A stretch of DNA of 64,000 nucleotides from assembly GCF_014132355.1 (NCBI RefSeq), contig NZ_BLZO01000171.1, forward strand, positions 52,837-116,836, in the 5' to 3' direction. The position numbers and the translations under genes are program-made. The notes beneath the pieces are model-generated. The model was not told the DNA's origin. It ran no database searches and was given only the letters and a program-made list of their open reading frames with translations. This document shows positions 18,938-27,795 of the stretch, one piece after another (the first letter of the stretch is position 1; each line of letters starts with the position of its first letter). The stretch comes from Okeania sp. KiyG1. GTDB taxonomy: Bacteria > Cyanobacteriota > Cyanobacteriia > Cyanobacteriales > Microcoleaceae.

Positions 18938-19540
18938 TTAATTATTAGCTTTAGATATAGCATAGAGAGCGATCGCTAAACTCAATCGTGCTTGTTCAAC
19001 TTCTGACAAATCATACCAAGAAGTTGATTGAATTGTTGCCAAAGTATTTTCTACTGCATCATCATGACTACCACGCATAGAATAAGCTAGGGGACGCGCC
19101 ATTACTTCCAAATCTTCCAAATCCCAACCGGGTAAAACTTCGCTGACACAATGTACTAATTGGTCTGACAGAGATAGAATAGACCCTAAACTATTCACCC
19201 GATCGACAACATTAACAGCAATTTTGCCTAACTTGTTGAGTAAATTCTTAGGAGCAAGACCTGAAAACTTCTCAGATAAAGAATTCTGGATATCAATCGC
19301 AGAAAAAAGTAGATTGGTTTGACTTAAAAATTGTTCGGAGGCGGAAGTCATTTCCAGATCGGTTAGTAAATCAGACAATGGTAGTTCCTGTTCGAGAGCA
19401 TCAAAATAAGTATCTGATTCTGCTGCTTCAGGATTCCAAGGATAGGCAATATCATCAAGAACTATAGAATTTAATAAATCCAATTCTACTTGGGTAGAAT
19501 TATTAGCAGAAAACTGAGAGCGGGAAGGCTGATTATTCAT
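18938..19540 (-). CDS. Hypothetical protein next to CHAT-FHA gene
   Basis: This 200-residue acidic protein has no transmembrane segment or signal peptide. The N-terminal 60 residues look disordered and acidic; the middle (about 95-130) and C-terminal 60 residues are predicted helical. I do not recognise the family. It lies 135 bases downstream of the CHAT-FHA gene on the same strand, so the two probably form an operon. CHAT peptidases often act on a neighbour's product, which makes this a candidate partner or substrate, but that is inference only. It starts at ATG 19540. Confidence 0.6.
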   Translation of the reverse strand: MNNQPSRSQFSANNSTQVELDLLNSIVLDDIAYPWNPEAAESDTYFDALEQELPLSDLLTDLEMTSASEQFLSQTNLLFSAIDIQNSLSEKFSGLAPKNLLNKLGKIAVNVVDRVNSLGSILSLSDQLVHCVSEVLPGWDLEDLEVMARPLAYSMRGSHDDAVENTLATIQSTSWYDLSEVEQARLSLAIALYAISKANN

Positions 19541-19675
19541 AATTTTATTCCTTAGTAAAAATAATTCATCATCTTCTATTAAATATAGAAGTAGGTAATT
19601 AGCAGTATTGTTATTTCCTACTTAATCAGCTACAAAAGCAACCTAGCTAGTTCCGCAATTCTAAACTTAGATTAA

Positions 19676-21351
19676 CTAGCTAAAATCTTTTGTTGTTTCA
19701 ATCACAAACTCAAAAGCTTGACCTTGAGAACTGCCAAATTTTACCAATGTTCCGGACGTTATGGCAACCTCATCACGATGAATTCTTTGCCAATCACCAG
19801 ACTGATAAATTAAAGTACCAAAACGAGAAATATCTTTTAAGAAATAAGTCGGTGTAAGCTGCTCTCCCGGAAAACAACGAGAAAAAATTTCAGCGTGTTT
19901 TTGGGAAACCCAGCGCTCAAAAATCACCACATCATTTTCCTGAGAACGTCCAACCGCGATCGTACCAGGCCAAATAGGCCAAACCTGACCATTATTGTCT
20001 TGAGAACGTAAAAAAGCCCTAGAAGTTGAACTACCAATCCAAGTCGGAGAGTTAGTGGGTAGTTGAGTTACCAACTCATCGAAGACTTGAATTAATTGAC
20101 CATTGAACTCTGGGTGCATATATAATACTGGTAAAGTCCAAGCTGGTTGATTAAATCTATAGAGAGTTAATAACTGTTGTCTAGCCACAGCTACTGCTTG
20201 ATCTATCAACATTCCTTCTCTCAAACATTGCGCAAAAACTTGAATAAAACTCAAAGCTTCTCCATCAGCAATTTCATCTCGCATTCCTAAAACTGCTGGT
20301 ACTCCATGATGAATTAATACCTCTGCTAGACTACTGCGTGGTATTGCCTCGACTTGACCAGAAGATATATCTGTAGCTGGTTGCGCCCCCCAGCAAGCAT
20401 TGAATACTGCCAAAGTTACTCCATTGCGAACCAAAACTTGTGCTAACTCAGTACCATTAATAGTAGTCCCAGGTGCTAAAAATAACCAACCGCCATCTGG
20501 GCCTGGTTTACCATGACCAGCATAAAAAGTACGTTATAAATTTTTTTATCTAGATGGGAAATTAATTCTTCTGGAGTCGGTTGAATTAATGTATCGACTC
20601 TGCAAGGTACAACAGAATTAACTCTGTGTAAATTTTGGTTTGTAATCTCGCGGGGTTTTAAAACCTCAGTTAGTCGAGCTGCTTCTTCTTCTAGCTCTAA
20701 TTTGGACAAAGTAGAAAATTGATGGTCTTTAGCTGAGGATGATTGTCCTTGAGGCGCATTTTCCCCCATCACCAGCAGAATATTCAAATATGGGGAAGGT
20801 GGGAGAGGAGGTAAGGAGTGAACGTCACTGGTAGTACGACTAAACAAAATTTCCCTACTTAGAGAAAAGGCAGGTAAAGAAATTCCTGGTTGCATGATTT
20901 CCCAGGGTAGGGCAATTAATTCGGGTGCGCGAATATCCAATCTTACTTGTAAGGGCAGTTCTTGGCCAATGGCAATACCTTGACTTTGGTGGAGACTTTG
21001 AGCAATTTCTCCTTGAAATAGCCACTGCCACAGACTAATACCCAAATTTTGCATCAGGCGACTGGTACGATTAATTTTGACATTGGAAGCAGGGGCAGGA
21101 TGAATATTTGGAGTTGATGCTAAAGCTGGTTGAGGTGTACCGATGGGAATAGCAGGTAAACTTTGGGGAGAGAATACTTCTAACCAAGCCTTCCAAGCTT
21201 GTGACAAGTTTTCTGGCCAAATTTGATCGTGGTGGACATATCCCCGTTGGAAAGGAGCCTGCATTACCCAGATGGCAAAATGATTAGCTTCTGGGATATT
21301 CAGGCGGGCGATCGCTATATTGAGGCAAGGACTTTCTGGTGGGAAAGGCAT
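19676..21351 (-). CDS. CHAT-domain caspase-like protein with C-terminal FHA domain (frameshifted)
   Basis: Two frames join into one protein of about 558 residues. The N-terminal half (21351 to about 20530) leads into a CHAT (caspase HetF-associated with TPR) peptidase domain. Once one base is restored in the A-run at 20524-20528, the catalytic His motif 'YAGHG' appears, and the catalytic Cys motif 'FNACWGAQ' follows in the second frame. The last 110 residues are an FHA domain ('VGRSQENDVVIFERWVSQKH', 'DISRFGT'), which binds phosphothreonine and suggests control by Ser/Thr kinases. The single-base break is in a homopolymer and may be a sequencing error, so I annotate a CDS. It probably acts in the cytoplasm. 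The downstream 200-residue gene is the likely operon partner. Confidence 0.75.
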
Positions 21352-21717
21352 TCAATTTTTTCTAAACTATATATTAAATGTACTTAAAGAAATCTATGCT
21401 AGTTTACCTATACTATTTTAAGTCTTAAGCCTTCATTTCATAACGAGACATCCACAATTTATTTATACAGAAATTTTTTTTTCCGGCATTGCTGAATTAA
21501 GGTATGAAAGTGGGTTTGTAGGAAATAGGGAATAGGGAATAGTTAATATTAACAAGTAGTTCAAACAATCCAAAATACAAAATCCAAAATCCAAAATTAT
21601 CAAATCATACCCAGAATCAGCAACGCCTTTTTTATTAATAGACATAGGCGTGATAATAAAAAATAACATCAACTATTGCACTGAAATTATCAATTCTTTT
21701 CCCCTACTCCCTACTCC
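21352..21717. repeat. Spacer with heptamer tracts
   Basis: It contains (ggaatag)n near 21520-21545 and (actccct)n from about 21704, which runs into the end of the map gene. A weak minus-strand frame at 21463-21672 is low-complexity and not convincing. No gene. Confidence 0.5.
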
Positions 21718-21768
21718 CTACTCCCTACTCCCTAATTTTGTGAGAATTTCCACCCCTTCTTCTGTGAC

Positions 21769-22004
21769 CGAAAAATTGGGTTTAAAGCCTCGCCCTTGTA
21801 GGGCGACTTTTTATTTTATTTGCAAGTGAATTGAATATATGCTATGGTATTATTAGTTGCCGGGGGGCACTCGGAAACTATAAACGGACGTGGAGGGAAG
21901 CGTTAGACTACCGCCAAGGAAGCAGCACCCTGTGAAGCGTCAACCCGCCGAGGAGCTATGGCTTAGTAGGAATCCCCGCGCCTTTAGGCCGGGGAGGATG
22001 TCAA
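21769..22004 (+). mobile_element. Non-autonomous HEARO-type element 2, inserted in map
   Basis: The boundaries come from the map reading frame: the codon for Ala (22005-22007) and the codon for Val (21766-21768) should be adjacent. The 236-base insert has a left-end hairpin (about 21790-21806, 'tcgccc' and 'gggcga' around ttgta) followed by a T-run, an AT-rich spacer, then the HEARO RNA ending in 'gatgtcaa'. It lies directly after 'ctgtgac', that is, next to a GTGA. No target duplication is seen, as expected of IS200/IS605-type insertion. No ORF. Confidence 0.7.
21856..22004 (+). ncRNA. HEARO / IscB omega-RNA-like structured RNA, copy 2
   Basis: The blocks 'gttgccggggggcactcgg', 'cggacgtggagggaagcgtt', 'gcgtcaacccgccgagga' and 'gaatccccgcgcctttaggc' followed by 'cggggaggatgtcaa' match the HEARO consensus as I know it, and match copy 1 at 6997-7173. 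The 'tcgg' of the first block can pair with 'ccga' of the third. It is transcribed against map. Without iscB nearby it is a standalone RNA. Confidence 0.7.
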
Positions 22005-22532
22005 AGCGACAGTATGTTCAAATTGGGCTGAAAGTTTTTTGTCTTTGGTAATTACAGTCCAGCGATCGGCTAAAGTCTTAATATTATGAGTTCCTTCATT
22101 GAGCATAGGTTCAACAGTAAAAACCATGCCGGGACGTAATTTTAAACCTCGACCTCGTTGGCCATAGTGAGGAATTTGTGGCTCTGTATGAAACTGCCTA
22201 CCAACTCCATGACCAACCATTTCTCGTACAACAGAAAATCCATTAGCTTCGGCATATTCCTGAATTGCTGCCCCAATATCTCCAACTCTTGCCCCTGGTT
22301 TTATTTCAGCAATCCCTAGTATCATACACTCTTCGGTTACTTTTACCAATTTTCGAGCTGAGGCTGATGGGTTTCCTACTAAAAATGTTCTGGAAGTATC
22401 GCCGTGGTAGCCATCGAGAATGGGGGTAACGTCTATATTGATAATATCTCCGTCTTTGAGTATCTGTTTGGGGTTGGGAATGCCATGACAAACTACTTCA
22501 TTTATACTGTTGCTTGTTAAAGCTGAAAAACA

Positions 22533-22804
22533 TGGACTATCCTAGACAAATATCTACAAAATGTCTATGTTTTTACGCCATTAATCTGTGTTATTATTAC
22601 CTATGTCTGCTAAAACCAGAGGATTTTAGCAACAATTATGGAGTGTTTGGCACTCGACTTTTCATAAGGACGAAAACCCCAGAGGGAGTCCTAAACTCAA
22701 TGTGTTTGAGCGGAACATTAACCTTCTTTGCCAGTAGACTTATGGACGGGTGAGTCGGAAAATCGCTTTTAGTCACCGATGAGTAGCGTGTCTAGGATTG
22801 TCTA
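22533..22804. mobile_element. 272-bp element with inverted ends, inserted in map
   Basis: The left end 'tggactatcctagaca' and the inverted right end 'tagacaatcctagaca' agree at 14 of 16 bases, and both are preceded by an A-run. The inside has no ORF but has local hairpins, e.g. 'ggtga' (about 22750) with 'tcacc' (about 22773). It interrupts map after 'SICT'. No clear target duplication is visible. It does not match the other MITE families of this window. Confidence 0.6.
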
Positions 22805-23231
22805 GATTTTTAGAAGGTGGTACAGATAGAACCAGTAAATGGAGGATGACCGGGAGGGGTATAGCCAAGTTGGGCACTGATGGCTCCCTGTGCCTGAGTC
22901 CAATTTTCAGCTTCGTCGTTTAATTCTTGAGTACTAACTCCTGGTTGTACTATTGGTTCAAGATGGTTGAGTAAATTTGCTGCTAGTCTCCCCACTCGGC
23001 GCATTTTTTCTAATTCTCTGGTGGAGAGCAATACAATTCCAGATGTTTTTCCAGGAGCTTCACTAAATGTTTGATTGATAATGGTTGAGTTTTTCCGATT
23101 CATGGCCAAATGTCAAGATTTATTTGCTATACTTTGCTAGCATATACTATCATGGCAAAGCATAGCACAACACAAGTTAGTCAATTTTTTGTATGCTTAA
23201 GATCGGAAAAATTAAGTATTAGGTGTTGAAA

Positions 23232-23417
23232 ATGGGCGGAAAAACAGATTTAGATAGAGTTGTAGCTTATATTCCTCCAGAGTGGAAAAAAGAATTAGAG
23301 GGATGGGCAAAAGAGAATGAACGTTCTGTATCTTGGTTGGTGGGCAAGTTAATTGAGCGAGGTTTACAAGAACATCGCAACCATCAAGATCCTGTAAAAG
23401 AAGGTGTTAGGTATTAG
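23232..23417 (+). CDS. Small CopG/Arc-like protein
   Basis: This is a 61-residue protein from ATG 23232; upstream GTG 23223 is also open. The order 'DRVVAYIPPEWKKELEGWAK' then 'SVSWLVGKLIERGLQE' fits a ribbon-helix-helix fold: a short strand followed by two helices. Such proteins bind DNA as dimers and are often antitoxins, but no toxin gene is adjacent. The next gene is 500 bases away. A heptamer repeat (aggtgtt)n begins at its stop codon. Confidence 0.55.
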   Translation: MGGKTDLDRVVAYIPPEWKKELEGWAKENERSVSWLVGKLIERGLQEHRNHQDPVKEGVRY

Positions 23418-23928
23418 GTGTTAGGTGTTAGGTATTAAATATATTTTCTAAAGGATATTGATTTTAGAGATTTTTATTCTTACTTCTTCCTGATTATGAG
23501 AAAGAAAATGTTAGGTATTAACTAGATTTTCTAGCAGTACTAAATAGCATTCTTTTCTCAATAATTTAGAGTTTTTAAAGGGAGTAAAATCAAAATTTTA
23601 CAACACGAAAACAAAGAATACAGCGGATTCCACCTTGGTGAGGTACGCCCGTCGCGGGCAAGATGCCCGCACTGGAAAAATTTAATTGTTAATATCTGTA
23701 CTTCTTATGCGAGGAATCTGCTGTATTTTTGATAACTGATAGCTAGTTAAGTAAAGTTTTACTTTTAGAGAAAATTTACTTAAAAACATCAAAATACTCA
23801 GAGCAAGAGTGTTGATTTTATAGATTTTCCCTCTTCCTTCTTACCTCTTCCCTCTTCCTTCTTACCTCTTCCTTCTTGCCTCTTCCTTCTTCCTTCTTGC
23901 CTCTTCCTTCTTCCTTCTTACATAACAA
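23418..23928. repeat. Spacer: heptamer tracts and long-range direct repeat
   Basis: (ttaggtg/ttaggta)n lies at 23403-23435. Bases 23637-23727 repeat 6378-6470. Bases 23826-23918 are a C/T-rich tract of cttcctt/cttaccty heptamers directly before the start codon of the next gene, so that gene lacks a normal ribosome binding site. No gene. Confidence 0.55.
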
Positions 23929-25854
23929 ATGTGGCATCTTAAAAAATATAGTTGGCACTTTACTTTATCTCTATTTACTTTTTTAATTCTCGGTGTATTT
24001 ATTACTAGAGGATACACTTTTCCAGTAGGAAATCATTACACCCATGTTCCTCAAATTAAATCAATGTTGAATCCTGAACTCTATATTAATGATTACTATG
24101 TTCAGGAAATGTTGCAGTTTACCCCCAGATATTACTATCAACATTTAGTTTATTTTATCAGTAAATTTATTGGTAGTATTTCCCTCACATATTTGATTTA
24201 TTATTTAATTTCATTGATTGGTTTTATCTGGGGTTTATCTGCTATTAGTAAAATTTTTACCACCTCAAAATTATCTACGGCAGTTTTAATTTTTCTGAGT
24301 TTAAAAGCCTACACTTTAGTTGGATATTTAGAATTTTTTCCTAATACTCCCATACCTGCAACATTTGCGATGAGCCTAACAGTTTGGGGGATTTATTTCT
24401 GTTTTCGGCAAAAATGGATAATTGGTTATTCATTTTTTGGTATTGCTTCAATCTTACAGTTTTTAGTTGGTATTTTGCCAGGAATAATGATGATACCAAT
24501 TATGTTTATTGAGGCGGTCAAAAATCGGCGGCTTAAACAAGTAATTTTGCCGTTAATTATTTTATTTGGGTTGGCAAGTTTAGTTTATCTGCCAATGGTA
24601 TTAACTGGTACGACTAGCACTGATAAATTGAGTAATGAAGAATTTGTTTTCATCTACGGTTGGGTAAGAAATCCTCATCATATTATTCCTGCTTATTGGA
24701 ATTCGAAAATTAGGCTGGATTTTATTTGTTTTATTTTAGGTGGATGTTTGTGTATTCATAAAGTTGATATTGTTCAATCAGAAGATTTTTTGCAGAAGTC
24801 GGGAAAAGTCAAGATAGAAGAGATAACAGGAAGGAAAAAAGATTTAATTTTTACTAATGTAAGATTTCTTGAGAATGAGAAATGGAAATTTTACCTAATT
24901 ATTGCAGAGTCAATTTTTGCTTTGTTTTTGGGTTATATTTTTGTGGAAGTTTATCCACTAGCTTTATTTGCTAAGTTGCAGTTAGCGCGAACTGTTCCTT
25001 TTGCTCAATTGATGATATTTATTGCTGTGGGTATTTTGAGCGATCGCTTATATAAACAGGGTAATTTAGGAGTTGGTTTACTATTGATAATATCTCTAAT
25101 TTTGCCTGTGCCTTATCAAGGAATTTGCTTTTTTATTTTATCGGTGGGATTGTTTTTTTTGGAGAAATGGAGTTACAAATTAGTAGTCTGGTTAATAGTT
25201 TTAGCTGGATTAATATTTTACTTATGGCAGTCGCCGACAGATTCAAATTTTAATCATTTATTGGCAAAACTTAGTTTATTTTTGGTGTTAATATTTCCGT
25301 TTCTTTTGGATGAGGTTGATTTAGGGGTCACTCGTCAATATTTAATTACTTATAGTTTGGCTGGAGTCACAACTTTAGTATTTGTTTTAGGATTATTTGA
25401 GCCATTGCCAGGAAAATTTTTAGAGGTATTTCAACAACAGGTAAAATTCAACAGAGTTCCTCAAGATGAAGTGACGAAATTAGCTTTAAGATTTAGGCAA
25501 ATTAGCGATAAAGACGACATAATTTTAATTCCTCCATTTGTCTCAAATTTTCAGTTTTTTTCTGAGAGGGCAGTTATTGTAGACTTTAAACATTTTCCTC
25601 AAACAGATAGCGGAATTAGAGAGTGGAAAAATCGAATGGAAGACGTTTTTGGCGTTCCTTTAAATGATAAATTAGCCGTGGGAGCGATGGAAATTTTGTT
25701 TCCACAACAGACGGGAAAAGAATTAGTTAATGTAGCGAAAAAATATGGAGCTGAATATATTTTGACTAGGGTTGAATGGCATGGAGATATTGAAGGGAAT
25801 ATTGTATCTAGAGAAGGAGAATGGGTAATTTTTCAAATAAATTCTGATGAGTAG
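23929..25854 (+). CDS. Large polytopic membrane protein of unknown function
   Basis: This 641-residue protein has roughly 12-14 hydrophobic helices, starting at residues 11-28, with a large loop at about 40-75 ('NHYTHVPQIKSMLNPELYIND') and a soluble C-terminal part (about 525-641). The first loop right after helix 1 and the overall layout resemble GT-C type glycosyltransferases or related cyanobacterial membrane proteins, but I cannot name it. The C-terminal segment 'DDIILIPPFVSNFQFFSERA' looks like the periplasmic end of such proteins. ATG 23929 follows a C/T-rich repeat. It appears monocistronic. Confidence 0.65.
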   Translation: MWHLKKYSWHFTLSLFTFLILGVFITRGYTFPVGNHYTHVPQIKSMLNPELYINDYYVQEMLQFTPRYYYQHLVYFISKFIGSISLTYLIYYLISLIGFIWGLSAISKIFTTSKLSTAVLIFLSLKAYTLVGYLEFFPNTPIPATFAMSLTVWGIYFCFRQKWIIGYSFFGIASILQFLVGILPGIMMIPIMFIEAVKNRRLKQVILPLIILFGLASLVYLPMVLTGTTSTDKLSNEEFVFIYGWVRNPHHIIPAYWNSKIRLDFICFILGGCLCIHKVDIVQSEDFLQKSGKVKIEEITGRKKDLIFTNVRFLENEKWKFYLIIAESIFALFLGYIFVEVYPLALFAKLQLARTVPFAQLMIFIAVGILSDRLYKQGNLGVGLLLIISLILPVPYQGICFFILSVGLFFLEKWSYKLVVWLIVLAGLIFYLWQSPTDSNFNHLLAKLSLFLVLIFPFLLDEVDLGVTRQYLITYSLAGVTTLVFVLGLFEPLPGKFLEVFQQQVKFNRVPQDEVTKLALRFRQISDKDDIILIPPFVSNFQFFSERAVIVDFKHFPQTDSGIREWKNRMEDVFGVPLNDKLAVGAMEILFPQQTGKELVNVAKKYGAEYILTRVEWHGDIEGNIVSREGEWVIFQINSDE

Positions 25855-26136
25855 AGGATTGATTTATCAACCCTAATGGTTTTGTTGCATAAAAGTATAT
25901 AGCTGCCGTACTTGTTCCACATATGTACTTCATAATGTGCGGAAACTGCTGTAACTATTGGACAATAGATAAATAGAACAGGACTTACGCAAAGGCACTA
26001 TTTATAGAGTCCAAGTACTATTGGACAATAGTTTTAAGCGCTATATATAGCGTATCTGCGTAAGTCCTATAGAACATCAATGTTTGAGGAGAAAAAGCCT
26101 GAAACTTTTACCTGTAAAAGCTTTGAGGTTTAATCA
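25855..26136. repeat. MITE-C copy and MITE-A right end upstream of the tandem array
   Basis: Bases 25980-26070 form a short element with ends 'aggacttacgca' and its inverse 'tgcgtaagtcct' (MITE-C; a second copy is at 53922-54034). It contains one 'actattggacaatag' palindrome, and another lies just before it. Bases about 26090-26140 match the right third of MITE-A ('cctgtaaaag', 'taatcagca'). No gene. Confidence 0.55.
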
Positions 26137-27056
26137 GCAGAGTAATAACTATTGGACAATAGTTAAATAGAATATGAATCATCAAAAAACACAGCGATCG
26201 CTATCTCAGCAGAGTAATAACTATTGGACAATAGTTAAATAGAATATGAATCATCAAAAAACACAGCGATCGCTATCTCAGCAGAGTAATAACTATTGGA
26301 CAATAGTTAAATAGAATATGAATCATCAAAAAACACAGCGATCGCTATCTCAGCAGAGCAATAACTATTGGACAATAGTTAAATAGAATATGAATCATCA
26401 AAAACACAGCGATCGCTATCTCAGCAGAGCAATAACTATTGGACAATAGTTAAATAGAATATGAATCATCAAAAAACACAGCGATCGCTATCTCAGCAGA
26501 GCAATAACTATTGGACAATAGTTAAATAGAATATGAATCATCAAAAAACACAGCGATCGCTATCTCAGCAGAGTAATAACTATTGGACAATAGTTAAATA
26601 GAATATGAATCATCAAAAACACAGCGATCGCTATCTCAGCAGAGCAATAACTATTGGACAATAGTTAAATAGAATATGAATCATCAAAAACACAGCGATC
26701 GCTATCTCAGCAGAGCAATAACTATTGGACAATAGTTAAATAGAATATGAATCATCAAAAACACAGCGATCGCTATCTCAGCAGAGCAATAACTATTGGA
26801 CAATAGTTAAATAGAATATGAATCATCAAAAAACACAGCGATCGCTATCTCAGCAGAGTAATAACTATTGGACAATAGATAAATAGAATATCAATCATCG
26901 CTAAACACAGCGATCGCTATCTCAGCAGAGCAATAACTATTGGACAATAGTTAAATAGAATATGAATCATCAAAAAACACAGCGATCGCTATCTCAGCAG
27001 AGCAATAACTATTGGACAATAGTTAAATAGAATATGAATCATCAAAAAACACAGCG
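26137..27056 (+). repeat. 72-bp tandem array, 13 copies, each with a HIP1 site
   Basis: The unit (71-72 bases) contains the palindrome 'ctattggacaatag', then 'ttaaatagaatatgaatcat', an A-run, and 'cacagcgatcgctatctcag'. The palindrome occurs 13 times, at 26148, 26220, 26292, 26364 and on to 27008. Variation is limited to A-run length, gagtaa/gagcaa, and one divergent unit near 26865-26935. There are no unique spacers, so it is not a CRISPR array. The same palindrome marks the array at 42813-43620. Confidence 0.92.
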
Positions 27057-27122
27057 ATATAGCTGTCGTTCTACCCAACCTACATTTTTATAATTCTTCC
27101 TACTCCCTACTCCCTATTCATT

Positions 27123-27695
27123 ATGTCAAATCTCACAGTTAAAGACTTAGAAATATTGCAAGATAATCTTAATCAAGCAGGCTTAGATTATCAACTAGAA
27201 TTAGACGAAGGAAAAATATTAGTTATGGGTCCATCAGATATTGTTTCTAGTGAAGTAGGCGTTCGCTTAACAGTTTCTCTTTCTAACTGGGTTTATCCAC
27301 GTCGTCTTGGACGTTTGTTTGATTCTAGTGCTGGTTTTATTATTTCAGATTCTAATTTAAAAGTACCTGACGTTTCCTTTGTTCGTGCCCAACGTCTGAA
27401 AAAAAGCGTTCGTTATTTTGGGGAATTGGTGCCAGACTTAGTAGTAGAAATTAAATCTCAAAGCGATAGAATCAAACTTCTAAAACAGAAAATAAAGAAA
27501 TATTTAGAACTGGGGATACAAGTAGGAATATTCATAGACCCCGACGAAGAAATAGTTATAGTTTATCGTTCCAATGGTGAATAAATTGAGTTAAGAAATG
27601 GAGATAAGTTGACTATTCCTGAACTATTTGGTGAGTGGGAATTGCCTATTTTTGAACTTTGGCAACCTGTGTTTGATGAGGAAGAGTTAAGATAA
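27123..27695 (+). pseudogene. Uma2-family (DUF820) nuclease-like protein with in-frame stop
   Basis: The first 153 codons read as a Uma2/DUF820 protein (restriction-endonuclease-like PD-(D/E)XK fold): 'KVPDVSFVR' and 'PDLVVEIKSQSDR' carry the catalytic Asp, Glu and Lys. A TAA at 27582-27584 stops the frame, but it continues in the same register for 36 more codons (IELRNGDKLTIPELFGEWEL...), giving the usual family length of about 190. So this is a nonsense change, not a frameshift. The catalytic core is complete, so a truncated product could still fold. The family is abundant in cyanobacteria; its biological role is unclear. Confidence 0.75.
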
Positions 27696-27795
27696 ATTTA
27701 CTCCTAGAAAAACTCCAAATATTTGTAGCCAAAATTTTTAATACTGGTATTATCACGGTATGAAAAGCAACTCACAGCCATTGTTAAATAAGGGT

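Larger units (their letters stand above)
21718..23109 (-). pseudogene. map: Methionine aminopeptidase, split by two insertions
   Basis: Read on the minus strand, 23109-22815 gives the N-terminal part (ending 'HPPFTGSICT'), about 22510-22005 the core ('NEVVCHGIPNP' ... 'GHGVGRQFHTEPQIPHYG' ... 'MVFTVEPML' ... 'QFEHTVA'), and 21768-21718 the C-terminus ('VTEEGVEILTKL'). All five metal ligands expected of MetAP type I lie in the core piece or flank the first break. The protein removes N-terminal Met from nascent chains. An element with inverted ends (22533-22804) interrupts the reading after 'SICT', and a HEARO element (21769-22004) separates the last dozen codons. Cyanobacteria usually have more than one map, so loss may be tolerated. 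The N-terminal extension ('IVLLSTRELEKMRRVGRLAA') is normal for this paralogue. Confidence 0.85.

Noticed and set aside
22533-22804. Self-splicing intron in map
   Set aside because: It has no GUGYG start, domain V or group I core elements that I can see; the inverted ends fit a transposable element better. RNA evidence could change this.
26137-27056. CRISPR array
   Set aside because: The repeated unit fills the whole 72-bp period. There are no unique spacers and no cas genes, and the unit holds a HIP1 site, so it is a simple tandem array.
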